64,000 bases of DNA. It comes from Vulcanimicrobiota bacterium (GTDB taxonomy: Bacteria > Vulcanimicrobiota > Vulcanimicrobiia > Vulcanimicrobiales > Vulcanimicrobiaceae). Positions within the stretch are counted from its first letter, which is position 1, and each line of letters opens with the position of its first letter. The notes below the pieces were generated by a model that was not told the origin of the DNA, did no database searches, and was given only the letters and a program-made list of their open reading frames with translations. The DNA is taken from positions 1 through 64,000 of the forward strand of contig PLLF01000093.1 of assembly GCA_003140855.1 (NCBI GenBank), in the 5' to 3' direction. This document shows positions 11,009-20,217 of the stretch, piece by piece. A program made the translations under genes and the position numbers.

Positions 11009-11567
11009 CGCGCTGCGCGCGCAGCGCTTCCATGTACCAAACGAACTCCTTGAAGAAATCTTCGCTGCGCGAACGGAATTTCGGATCGGAGGGTTCGCCG
11101 GCGTCGTCGAATGCCGAGCCGACGTCCGGAACCGGTAATACCGAAGAGATCGCCGGCATTCCAAGCTCCCCGAGAATTTCGCGGACCTGAACGGCGGCGC
11201 GGGCTCCGCCGAAATAGCCTCCCGAGTATGAAATAATCGCCGACGGCCGCCAATAATATTCTTCCAAGAAATAATCTAGCAGATTTTTCAATCCGGGCTG
11301 CACGCCGTGATTGTATTCGCCCGTTACGATCGCGAATCCATCAGCTGCGCGGTAGAGTTTTGCGAGTTCCTCTAGGCGCACAGGAGCTTTACCCGTTTCA
11401 TATTCTTTGTACATTTTGTCCAGCAGCGGCAAATCGTACTCCTTTGCGTCCACAAGGACTGGCTCGCACCCATATTTCTTCAATTCGTTGACCACGAAAC
11501 GCGCAGCTTTGATGCCTTGACGTTCCGTTCGCACCGATCCGAACAGCACCGGGACTTGAAGCGACAT
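10986..11567 (-). CDS. NADPH-dependent FMN reductase family protein
   Basis: VPVLFGSVRTERQGIKAARF..., VTGEYNHGVQPGLKNLLDYF, SYSGGYFGGARA. Confidence 0.88.
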   Translation of the reverse strand: MSLQVPVLFGSVRTERQGIKAARFVVNELKKYGCEPVLVDAKEYDLPLLDKMYKEYETGKAPVRLEELAKLYRAADGFAIVTGEYNHGVQPGLKNLLDYFLEEYYWRPSAIISYSGGYFGGARAAVQVREILGELGMPAISSVLPVPDVGSAFDDAGEPSDPKFRSRSEDFFKEFVWYMEALRAQRAKGAPPY

Positions 11568-11597
11568 GGCCTCAGGTATCCGACATTCGCTTGAAGA

Positions 11598-12470
11598 ATG
11601 CCCGCCGCAATGGGACGCAGGCTTCTCTTACTTGCAACAGCGTTTCTGTTGTCGCTCTTCGTTGCGTGGGCGCTTTTCGCTCAACCTCACCGCACGCGCT
11701 TTCGCCCGCCGATCGTCGCGCAGAAACCGCCCGCCGAAGTATCACCAGTCGAAACTGCTGCACCACAAGGAATCGCGACGCCCACGCCCCAGCCAAGTCC
11801 GCAGACGAGCGGAACAGTAACCGTTGCGATCATCATCGATGATTGCGGACAGTGGCTTTCAATGGAGCGCGCATTCTTGGCGCTACCGATTCCTTTGACG
11901 CTCTCGGTTTTGCCGCACGTCCGTTACACGGCGCAAATAGCGCAAGATGCCGCAGACGCGGGCAAAGGCGTCATGCTCCATCTGCCGATGGAGCCGTTAT
12001 CGCGGGACACCGCCGGCCGTGGCGAGATCACAACCGCGATGACCGATGCGCAAGTCGCCGCGCAAACCGAAGACGACATCGCGCAAGTCCCGCTCGCCAA
12101 AGGGTTGAACAATCACGAAGGCAGCAAAGCGAGCGCGGATGCGCGCATTATGGGCGACGTGATCGCCGTCGTCAAAGCGCACGACCTCTACTTCATCGAC
12201 TCGCGGACCAATCCAAAGACGGTGGCGGCGGAAACTGCGCGGCAAGCCAGCGTGCCGGAAGCATCGCGCAACGTTTTTCTCGACGATCGCGCGGACGAAT
12301 CGTATACGGAGCAGATGTTGGAACGGACCGTCGAGATCGCCAAGCGCAACGGATCCGCGATCGCGATCGGCCATCCAAAACCGACGACGCTCGAGGCGTT
12401 GCAAGCGCTCTATCCGAAAATGCAGGCCGAAGGCGTCCGGTTCGTGCTCGTCTCGGAGCTAACGCGTTAG
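11598..12470 (+). CDS. Divergent polysaccharide deacetylase (YibQ-like)
   Basis: Signal anchor; IIIDDCGQWLSMERAFLALPIPLTLSVLPHVRYT...GKGVMLHLPMEPL, IAIGHPKPTTLEAL. Confidence 0.88.
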   Translation: MPAAMGRRLLLLATAFLLSLFVAWALFAQPHRTRFRPPIVAQKPPAEVSPVETAAPQGIATPTPQPSPQTSGTVTVAIIIDDCGQWLSMERAFLALPIPLTLSVLPHVRYTAQIAQDAADAGKGVMLHLPMEPLSRDTAGRGEITTAMTDAQVAAQTEDDIAQVPLAKGLNNHEGSKASADARIMGDVIAVVKAHDLYFIDSRTNPKTVAAETARQASVPEASRNVFLDDRADESYTEQMLERTVEIAKRNGSAIAIGHPKPTTLEALQALYPKMQAEGVRFVLVSELTR

Positions 12471-12471
12471 T

Positions 12472-13185
12472 TTAGGCGCTCGAGCCGGCCGTGCGCACCA
12501 TCGTGAACGTGCAGTCGTCGCCGCCGAGGTGGTGCGCTTTGCCGGCAATCTTCGAACCGCTCAGCTCGCCGGTCAGCTGAAGGTTGTCGGCCCAGTCAGC
12601 GGGGCGCAACGTCAGCGTCATCGTCGTGCCGGTGAATTGTCCGCCGACCACTACCGGCGTTAGCGGATCGTTTCGAACCATGCCGGTCAGCGCGCCGCCG
12701 GCGGCTTGCGTCAGATCGAGCGTGCTTTGCCAGCCGCTGCCGACGAACTTGCAATTGGACGTCAGTTGCCAGCTGCCGCCGGCACCGGTGGCATCCGAGC
12801 CGCCGCCGGCGCCGTTGGAATCCGCTCCCCAGAACGCCGCGTTGATCGCGTTTCCGACGCTGAGCGCACTCTTGGTGCCGTCGTCACTCATGACGACCAG
12901 CACCATGTAAAAGCCCTTCGGCTGGCCGACGCAAAACGCCGTGACCGAAACCAACCCGCTCGTCGCATCGATATAAGCCGGGTTCGTCCCGGCGACGTGC
13001 GGGGTAAAACCCTGCGCCGTCATCGCCGCGGGCGCGCGCCTGACGCATTCGGTAAACGGCAATGGCTTTGCCTCATTTGAAGTTGACCAGAACCAACGGC
13101 CGTAATCGACGGCTAGTGCGGGCGCCGTGGCAAAGATCGCCAGCGCGGCCGAAGCCACAACCATGCGGCGCAAGAATACCATCAT
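12472..13185 (-). CDS. Secreted hypothetical protein
   Basis: Signal peptide MMVFLRRMVVASAALAIFATAPALA; no recognised domain. Confidence 0.7.
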   Translation of the reverse strand: MMVFLRRMVVASAALAIFATAPALAVDYGRWFWSTSNEAKPLPFTECVRRAPAAMTAQGFTPHVAGTNPAYIDATSGLVSVTAFCVGQPKGFYMVLVVMSDDGTKSALSVGNAINAAFWGADSNGAGGGSDATGAGGSWQLTSNCKFVGSGWQSTLDLTQAAGGALTGMVRNDPLTPVVVGGQFTGTTMTLTLRPADWADNLQLTGELSGSKIAGKAHHLGGDDCTFTMVRTAGSSA

Positions 13186-13260
13186 GAGACCGTCTCCTAA
13201 GTGAGATGAATCAGGTAGCGACGGAGTTGGCCGGGGAGGGGTTGCGTTCCCGCCTCTTAT

Positions 13261-14778
13261 TTACAGATTCGGAGCCAGCGCTACTTCGATTCCCGTTTCG
13301 AACGTGCGATTCCACGGCAGGGTGATCTGGATCGCGGCGATGTGATACGCCGGGTAGAGCTGTTTGAGAATCGCAGCAGCCCGGTTCCACAGCGCCGCGC
13401 GGTTGAGATCGGCGATCGGCGCGGCTTGTTCCGATAGCAAGAACGTGTGATCTGCGATCCCTTGCGCGGTGAGCGCAGCATTTATTTGCGGCCGGACGTA
13501 ATCGTGAAACGCGTAATCGTCAACGATCCGATCGAACGTAAACTCGGCGTGGGCGAGCGCGCTGTATGTACCGGCGCGGCGGCCGGCTCCGGCGGCAACG
13601 GCTTCGGCTACGGCAGTTCCAACCGTGTTTGCGTTCGTGTTCCAAGATGCATACGAATCGAGTTTGCTCGCAACTCCGCTTGCGAGCAGACGTTCGGCAA
13701 AACGCGCCTGATCCGAGAAGCCGTTCTCTAAGAACGACAGATCGGCAAAAGCCACCGAGCGGCCCGCCCGTTCTTCTTCCTTTAGATCTGCGAGCAAGGC
13801 GTCGTCGTGCTGCGCGTCGGTATTGGGAACGCGCACGTAGAGGACGATGTCGGGCGAGGCATCGTCCCGCACGGCTCCGCAAAGCCCGATCAGTCCGTTG
13901 ATGGCGGTTTCGATGGGCGCGTATTCGAGCGGATCGTTGGCGGCAGCTCCGCCGGGCATCGAGTAGCGGACCGCGACGCGCGGAGTCCAGCCGGTGCTGC
14001 GCGCGATCGCGCTCGAAACCATCGCCATGCCCAGCTCGTCGGCGCCCGGTTCTATCGCGACGCGATCCTCGAGATGAGCTTGCGCCACCGAAGCCCGCAG
14101 AGCCCGCACGTCCTTGACGTGGAGACCCACGGCGCCGGCGTCGTCTTGGCCGATCGCCAAACGATCGATCGTGCCGCTTGCCGTCACGCGCACCAGCAAA
14201 TCGTCAACCGCATAATCCCGGTAGCGCGCATCCAAGTATCCTTGAAACGTTGGCTCGCCGATCAGCGAGCGCAGTTGCGCGGCGCGAGCTTGTTCTTTGG
14301 GCAGCAGCGGTTCGTGCAAGTTCGCATATTCGGCAATATACGACCAAATAGGATAAGGCGCGAAGAAGGTTTGAGCGCGCCCGACCGCTGGAATTCCCGT
14401 CGGAGCGAGCCGCATGATCGTCCCGAATGCGCCAATCCATGCGGCGGGGTGCTGCCGGCGCAGACTTTGCAGCGAGCGCAGGCGAAAGTACGCATCGGCA
14501 TACGGCGTTTGCGGAACGCGCGACGCAATCAGGCCGCCGTACGCGAGCATATCGGAGCTGATCACGAAATGGCTCGCGCGCTTGGCCGGTTCGCCGTTCA
14601 GCCACGCGATGATCGCGTCGGGTTTTCCGAAATCCAAGTAGTTGCCGAGCAGCGCGATGGGCGGCTCGACCACGGGCGTGCCGGCGATGCGCCCCAGCAG
14701 CTGCGGCAGCTGCCGGGTTACCGGGCGATCGTCCAGCGGCACGAACGCAATGGTAGAAAACAGCAGGGCCGCGATCAT
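13261..14778 (-). CDS. DUF4127 family protein
   Basis: FVPLDDRPVTRQLPQLLGRIAG...HFVISSDMLAYGGLIASR; 4-bp overlap with the murQ stop. Confidence 0.8.
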   Translation of the reverse strand: MIAALLFSTIAFVPLDDRPVTRQLPQLLGRIAGTPVVEPPIALLGNYLDFGKPDAIIAWLNGEPAKRASHFVISSDMLAYGGLIASRVPQTPYADAYFRLRSLQSLRRQHPAAWIGAFGTIMRLAPTGIPAVGRAQTFFAPYPIWSYIAEYANLHEPLLPKEQARAAQLRSLIGEPTFQGYLDARYRDYAVDDLLVRVTASGTIDRLAIGQDDAGAVGLHVKDVRALRASVAQAHLEDRVAIEPGADELGMAMVSSAIARSTGWTPRVAVRYSMPGGAAANDPLEYAPIETAINGLIGLCGAVRDDASPDIVLYVRVPNTDAQHDDALLADLKEEERAGRSVAFADLSFLENGFSDQARFAERLLASGVASKLDSYASWNTNANTVGTAVAEAVAAGAGRRAGTYSALAHAEFTFDRIVDDYAFHDYVRPQINAALTAQGIADHTFLLSEQAAPIADLNRAALWNRAAAILKQLYPAYHIAAIQITLPWNRTFETGIEVALAPNL

Positions 14779-15659
14779 TCCAGCGCACGCCTTAACGAGC
14801 CGCCGTGCAATTCCAGCAGCGCGCGCGCTTCTTGGGCGCTTACATCGCGACGTCCCATCACAACGGCGGTTTTTACACTTCCGCTCGCGGACTGTAGCAG
14901 ACTCGCAGCCTTCTCCGCGTCCGCCGGAACCAATTGCATCACCAGCCGGAGCGCACGTTTGCGAAGCTTGTTGTTCGTCGCCACCACGTCGACCATGAGA
15001 TTGTCGTACACTTTCCCCAACCGCACCATCGTCGCGGTCGAAAGCGTATTCAGCAAGACTTTTTGCGCGGTCCCGGCCTTCAAACGCGTCGATCCAGTCA
15101 GCGGCTCCGGCCCTGTTTGCAGCACGATCGCCAGATCGGCTGCAGACGCAAGCGGCGATTCCGGATTATTGGCAACGCCGAGCGTCCAGGCGCCGATTTC
15201 GCGCGCGGTTTCAATCGCCCTGACGACGAACGCGGCGGCGCCGCTCGCACTCAATCCAACGACTGCGTCGCCGGGTTTGATGTGATCGCGCATCTCGCGC
15301 TCGCCCGCATCGCCGTCGTCTTCCGCGCCTTCGATCGCGCGCGTCAGCGCATCGCGCCCGCCCGCGATGTGCCCGCAAACCAGCGAGGGCTCAGTTCCAA
15401 ACGTTGGCGGCATTTCCGAGGCGTCCAAAAATCCGAGCCGCCCGCTGCTTCCGGCGCCGACGTAATGCAGCACGCCACCGGACCGCAGGCGCATCGAAAT
15501 TTCATCGACAGCGGCGGCCAGTTTGCCGCTGACTGCAACGACCGCAGCGACCGCTTCGCTCTGTTCGCGCGCGAGCAGCTCGACGAGTTCCGGCGTTGCA
15601 AGCCGGTCGAGCGCATTCGTTTTCGGATTGCGCAACTCGGTTTGCGGAACGTCGTTCAC
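14775..15659 (-). CDS. murQ: N-acetylmuramic acid 6-phosphate etherase
   Basis: NPKTNALDRLATPELVELL, HYVGAGSSGRLGFLDASEMPPTFG, GLSASGAAAFV, TGSTRLKAGTAQKVLLNTLST; GTG start at 15659 overlapping the upstream stop. Confidence 0.95.
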   Translation of the reverse strand: MNDVPQTELRNPKTNALDRLATPELVELLAREQSEAVAAVVAVSGKLAAAVDEISMRLRSGGVLHYVGAGSSGRLGFLDASEMPPTFGTEPSLVCGHIAGGRDALTRAIEGAEDDGDAGEREMRDHIKPGDAVVGLSASGAAAFVVRAIETAREIGAWTLGVANNPESPLASAADLAIVLQTGPEPLTGSTRLKAGTAQKVLLNTLSTATMVRLGKVYDNLMVDVVATNNKLRKRALRLVMQLVPADAEKAASLLQSASGSVKTAVVMGRRDVSAQEARALLELHGGSLRRALE

Positions 15660-16555
15660 AGTAGGCGCTCCGCCGCGCAGAGTGCGCCCGCGCACGGTTC
15701 GGGATTGTCTTTGAGAATCGGCATGGTGGGGAAATCGTTGAGCAAGCGCGTTTCCACCAAGTACGTCAGCAAACTGCTGGCGCCGAGCAGCCCTCCCAAG
15801 AACGCGATCGGTGCATCGGAACCGGCCAAGCCGGCCGATTTGATAGCAGCCTTCAAGAGGTCGGTCAATTCGGCAGCGGCCTGCTGAATGATTTTGGCCG
15901 CCGTCCGATCTCCGCGACCCGCGAGATCCAGCACCACCGGCGCGACCGCGGCGACGGCGCGGGCCGGGGACGGATCGCTATACACTTTCTGCAGCGCGCC
16001 GGAAAGCGAGTTCACCGCGAGCGCGGTTTCGAGTTCCTCTGCGAATACATCCCGGGGAGCGCGGCCGTCATAGGTGCGCAGCAGCCAATCGATCGCGGCG
16101 GCGCCGATTCCAAATCCAGATCCGCTATCGCCGAACAAGTACCCGTAGCCGCCGCTGCGAAATCCTGCGCCGTTTTTTTCGGCGTATGCGATCGCGCCCG
16201 TGCCCGCGATGAGCACCACGCCGTCCCCCTCGGGAACCGCCGCGCGCAGCGCGATGTATGCGTCGTCGCGAATCTCGACACGAGCTCCGCCAAAACGCGA
16301 TGCGAGTGCATCGCGCAACATTCCGGCCACGCTATCGCGGCCGGCGCCGGCTGCACCGACAAAAATCGCATTCGGTAAAGCTCCCTGCAGCGCGAGCTCG
16401 ATCGTCGCGGCAATCGTGTCGCTCGCGCTTTCGGCGCCCCGCACCGTCGCATTCGCGGAATCCCCGTACCACACGCCTTTACACCGGCCGTCCAGTGAAT
16501 ACGTGACGGCGGTTTTCGATCCACCGGCGTCGACGCCGACGGCTATGCGCGACAT
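15656..16555 (-). CDS. BadF/BadG/BcrA/BcrD-type ATPase, N-acetylglucosamine kinase-like
   Basis: GVDAGGSKTAVTY..., VLIAGTGAIAY, GGYGYLFGDSGSGFGIG. Confidence 0.92.
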   Translation of the reverse strand: MSRIAVGVDAGGSKTAVTYSLDGRCKGVWYGDSANATVRGAESASDTIAATIELALQGALPNAIFVGAAGAGRDSVAGMLRDALASRFGGARVEIRDDAYIALRAAVPEGDGVVLIAGTGAIAYAEKNGAGFRSGGYGYLFGDSGSGFGIGAAAIDWLLRTYDGRAPRDVFAEELETALAVNSLSGALQKVYSDPSPARAVAAVAPVVLDLAGRGDRTAAKIIQQAAAELTDLLKAAIKSAGLAGSDAPIAFLGGLLGASSLLTYLVETRLLNDFPTMPILKDNPEPCAGALCAAERLL

Positions 16556-17688
16556 TCCAACCGCACTTTTTCAAGCAAGCCGGCCAAATCGTGCGGCGCG
16601 ATCGCACCGAGTACGACCGACGCAGCCGCTCCCGTGGTGCGCGGAACGTTTGCAGCGCGTCCGCGCAGCGTTTCATAGCCCAGAACCGCGAATGCGACGG
16701 CCTCCTTTGAATCGGCCGGAACGTTCATTGCGTCCGAACGTTCGATGCGGTGCTCGGGCAGCCGTTCCCGCAGCTCGCGCAAAATCGCCGGATTGCCGGC
16801 GCCGCCGCCGCTCACGAGAATACGCGCGCGCGGAGCGGACGAAGAATTCACGGCCGCCGCCAGTGACTCGGCAGTTAACGCCGTCAGCGTTGCGGCGCCG
16901 TCTTCGAGTGAAAGCGCATCGAGCTCCGCGTGCTCGTCCAAGAATTGCGCGCCGAAACGTTCGCGGCCCGTCGACTTCGGCGGGGAGATCGCAAAATAGG
17001 GATCGGCCAACATCGTCTGCAGGAGCGGCGTATCCACCGACCCCGCCAGCGCGAGTTTTCCGTCGCGGTCGAACGCCTGGCGGCCCTCCGTGCGGCGCTG
17101 CACGAATGCATCGATCAACATATTTCCCGGACCACAATCGAATGCGGCAACATCTTGCGGCGCGCAGCGGCGCGGAATAATCGTCAGGTTTGCAATTCCG
17201 CCGATGTTGACCGCTATGCGATCTTCCGAGTCGCTGGCGAATAACAGCGCATCGACGTAGGGTACGAGCGGCGCTCCCTGTCCGCCGGCAGCGCAATCGG
17301 CGCTGCGGAAATCGTAGCACACCGTCCGCTGCACGGCTTCGCGAATGACGAATGGATCGCCGATCTGCAGCGTCGTACGCGCATCCCCGTCATGGTAGAT
17401 CGTTTGCCCGTGCGATGCTACGAAATCAACCTCCGCCTTGCCGGCGACGCGCAGAGCTGCTTGCGCGAAAGCAATACCGAGTGCTCGATGCAGCTCCGCA
17501 ACGGCACGAGTCGATCCCGTGTTCGGCGGCAAAACCGCCTGCAGCGCATTTCGCTCGGCCTCTTCAAAGGGTGACGTTTGAAAATCCAGCAAATCCACTT
17601 CGTACGATCGTCCTCGCGGCACGAGCCGCAAGAGCGCAGCGTCAACGCCGTCGAGCGACGTGCCGCTCATCAGTCCGACCGCAATCAT
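16543..17688 (-). CDS. anmK: Anhydro-N-acetylmuramic acid kinase
   Basis: MIAVGLMSGTSLDGVDAALLRL, ASHGQTIYHDG, NIGGIANLT, AFDCGPGNMLIDAFV; ATG at 17688 in ATGA overlap. Confidence 0.95.
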   Translation of the reverse strand: MIAVGLMSGTSLDGVDAALLRLVPRGRSYEVDLLDFQTSPFEEAERNALQAVLPPNTGSTRAVAELHRALGIAFAQAALRVAGKAEVDFVASHGQTIYHDGDARTTLQIGDPFVIREAVQRTVCYDFRSADCAAGGQGAPLVPYVDALLFASDSEDRIAVNIGGIANLTIIPRRCAPQDVAAFDCGPGNMLIDAFVQRRTEGRQAFDRDGKLALAGSVDTPLLQTMLADPYFAISPPKSTGRERFGAQFLDEHAELDALSLEDGAATLTALTAESLAAAVNSSSAPRARILVSGGGAGNPAILRELRERLPEHRIERSDAMNVPADSKEAVAFAVLGYETLRGRAANVPRTTGAAASVVLGAIAPHDLAGLLEKVRLECRA

Positions 17689-18722
17689 CGTATCCCCAAA
17701 TCTTGCACCAGAGCTTCGTAAAATGATGCGCGCAGATCGCGCGTGTCGTTTCTGCCGAAATACACTGCATTCGTGAGCAGCACGCCGCTGCAGTCGCGCA
17801 CGGGATCGGCCCACACACAGGTTCCGACGAAACCCGTATGACCGAACGTCTCTTGCGAAAGCAACCGCCCGCATGAATTCTCGTCGCTTGTCTTCAGCGC
17901 CCAACCCAAGCCTCTACGCAAAACGGGGTCGAAGGCTTGTTCGGAGATCGCCTCTTTAGCGAGCTCGGGCGGAAGCGTTCCGCTGCCGCGCCCGTGCTGC
18001 ACGCCCAAGTATTGCTCGGCCAGCCATGCGACGTCGGCCGCAGTTCCAAAGAGTCCGGCGTGACCTGCAACGCCCCCCATCAGATAGGCCTTCTCATCGT
18101 GCACGAATCCTTGCACGCGGCCCCGCCAGCTGTCGTCCTCGGTTGCCGGGATCGTATCGCGCACGGGCGCCGGCGGCGTATACATAGCCCGGCGCGCCTG
18201 TGCGCGCAGGCTGCGGCCCTCCAGGCGCTCCAAAAGTTCCCCGACCGCGATGAACCCGAGATCGCTATAAATGACGCGCTCGCTGGGCGGCGCTGCGAGC
18301 TCGCGTTCTAATGAAAAGCGTACGACGTTGTGATCGAGCAGTTCGCGATAGTCGGCGCCCGAATTCATTCCGGAGCTATGCGCGAGCAGCATGCGCAGCG
18401 TAATCGCTTCTTGCGGCTTTCCACGCCACTCGGGAAAACTGCCGGCCAGCGAGCCATCCAGTTCGACGCTCCCCCGAGCAACGGCCCGCAGCGCCAGCGT
18501 CGAAACGAACGGCTTGGTGATCGAAGCGAGATCGAACAGTGTATCGACCGCAACGGCGCGCGCACGTGCGTCGTCGCGCGTCAGCCCGTAGGCGCGTTCG
18601 AAGCGAACCTTCCCGCCTTGCTCGATGCGCGCAACCGCGCCCGTGAACTGCTTACCGCAGGCGTCGCGCAGAATGCTCTCGACGCGCGCGAACGTGCGAT
18701 CAACCGCGAGCAACCGGCGCAC
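17685..18722 (-). CDS. Beta-lactamase-fold serine hydrolase
   Basis: FDLASITKPFVSTLAL (SxxK), LLAHSSGMNSGADY, YSDLGFIAVGELLE, FGHTGFVGT. Confidence 0.9.
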   Translation of the reverse strand: MRRLLAVDRTFARVESILRDACGKQFTGAVARIEQGGKVRFERAYGLTRDDARARAVAVDTLFDLASITKPFVSTLALRAVARGSVELDGSLAGSFPEWRGKPQEAITLRMLLAHSSGMNSGADYRELLDHNVVRFSLERELAAPPSERVIYSDLGFIAVGELLERLEGRSLRAQARRAMYTPPAPVRDTIPATEDDSWRGRVQGFVHDEKAYLMGGVAGHAGLFGTAADVAWLAEQYLGVQHGRGSGTLPPELAKEAISEQAFDPVLRRGLGWALKTSDENSCGRLLSQETFGHTGFVGTCVWADPVRDCSGVLLTNAVYFGRNDTRDLRASFYEALVQDLGIR

Positions 18723-20217
18723 CCGTCAGTGGAAACGTGCCCTGGGCTGGTTTTCTGTCGAATAGTACCGCTGCCAGTCCGGCGATGCTCGGCGCGTCAT
18801 CGCCGTAGGTGCACAGAACGTTGCGCGCTTGCGGAAAATCGAATGCATCGAACGGCTCGCGCGTCGAAACGAGCAGCGCATCGGAATGAGCGGCAAGAAT
18901 ACGCTCGATCGCGCGCTTCTGCTGTGGATAAATGTGCGCGCGGCGCATCAACACGACCGGCCGGTCGTTGCCGAGGCGCGCTATCGCCGCGTCAATATCC
19001 TCGGCTCGCGGTTCGAGCGACAGGCGGATCTCTTTCACCCTTGCGAATTCGGACAGCGCCGCATGCCGTTCGTGCGCGCCTTGCGCGCCCTCGAGCGTCG
19101 GGCTCTCGAAACTCACGACGGCCGCCGAACTGCCGGCATGCGCTTCTCCGCGGATTAACGTAACCGCCTGCAATCCGATGTACTCGCCGATCCTCGGGAA
19201 AGGCGGCCGCGCATCCAAGGGAAGCGTCGCCTGTAAAGTGCCGCGCAGTTTCAAAACGCGCGCGTGTGCTTCTTCGAGCCTCGCCCGCGAGAGTTTGCCT
19301 TCTTCCACCGCACGCGCGATCGTTTCGACGGTGCGAGCCGTCAGTTCGAGATCGTGGCTCAACAGCACGCAATCGGCGCCGGCGGCCAGCGCTTCGACCG
19401 CGCCCCGCTCGCTGCCCACCCGTTTTGCAATCGCATCCATTTGCAGACAGTCCGTAAAACAAACACCGGTGAAATGCAGTTCTTCGCGCAGCACCTTGGT
19501 AAGTATGCGGCGCGACATCGTTGCGGGGCGGTCGCCGTCAAATGCGGGCGCGACTATGTGAGCCGTCATGACGGCTTGAGCTCCGGGCAAGAGTTTCACA
19601 AAAGGAATCAGATCGCGCGAGCGCAGCGTCGCCTCATCCACGTCGATGACCGGCAGATCGACATGCGAGTCGACGGCCGTCGAGCCATGTCCAGGAAAAT
19701 GTTTGAAGGTCGCAACGACGCCGCCGCGTTCGAGCGCCGCCGCGAATGCACCAGCAAGTTTAGCGACACGCTGCGGATCGTCACCGAACGAGCGCGTCCC
19801 GATGACGGTGTTCATTCGCGCCAGCGCCAAGTCGAGGACGGGCGCGAAATCGACATTGACGCCTGCACGCCGAAGATCGAAGGCGACTTGTGCGCCGGCC
19901 CGCTGCGCCGGCTCGTCGCTTTGCTCCGAAGCGCAAGCGGCGGCGATCGCAAGCGCGGATGGAATCTCTTCGACGCCGTCGCGGATGCGCGCGACCCGGC
20001 CGCCTTCCTGATCGATTGCAACGATCGGCGAGAAGAGCGCGGCCCGCAGGCTATCCGTAAGCGCGCGCAACTGCACGAGCGATTCGACGTTGCGGCCGAA
20101 CAGCGTCACGCCCGCCAAAGGCACATCGCGCAAGAATTTCTCGAGATCGCCATCTAGTTGCGTTCCGTCGAAGCCGGCGCAGACGACGCCCCCGGCCATG
20201 CGCCGGAGATCGCTCAT
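18700..20217 (-). CDS. nagZ: Beta-N-acetylhexosaminidase, GH3 (NagZ-like)
   Basis: AIDQEGGRVARI, FAPVLDLALARMNTVIGTRSFG, KHFPGHGSTAVDSHVDLP, FTDCLQMDAIA. Confidence 0.92.
   Translation of the reverse strand: MSDLRRMAGGVVCAGFDGTQLDGDLEKFLRDVPLAGVTLFGRNVESLVQLRALTDSLRAALFSPIVAIDQEGGRVARIRDGVEEIPSALAIAAACASEQSDEPAQRAGAQVAFDLRRAGVNVDFAPVLDLALARMNTVIGTRSFGDDPQRVAKLAGAFAAALERGGVVATFKHFPGHGSTAVDSHVDLPVIDVDEATLRSRDLIPFVKLLPGAQAVMTAHIVAPAFDGDRPATMSRRILTKVLREELHFTGVCFTDCLQMDAIAKRVGSERGAVEALAAGADCVLLSHDLELTARTVETIARAVEEGKLSRARLEEAHARVLKLRGTLQATLPLDARPPFPRIGEYIGLQAVTLIRGEAHAGSSAAVVSFESPTLEGAQGAHERHAALSEFARVKEIRLSLEPRAEDIDAAIARLGNDRPVVLMRRAHIYPQQKRAIERILAAHSDALLVSTREPFDAFDFPQARNVLCTYGDDAPSIAGLAAVLFDRKPAQGTFPLTGAPVARG

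Noticed and set aside
13807-15285. Plus-strand 492-aa ORF
   Set aside because: Antisense to DUF4127 and murQ; Arg/His-rich composition typical of shadow ORFs in high-GC DNA; no recognisable domain.
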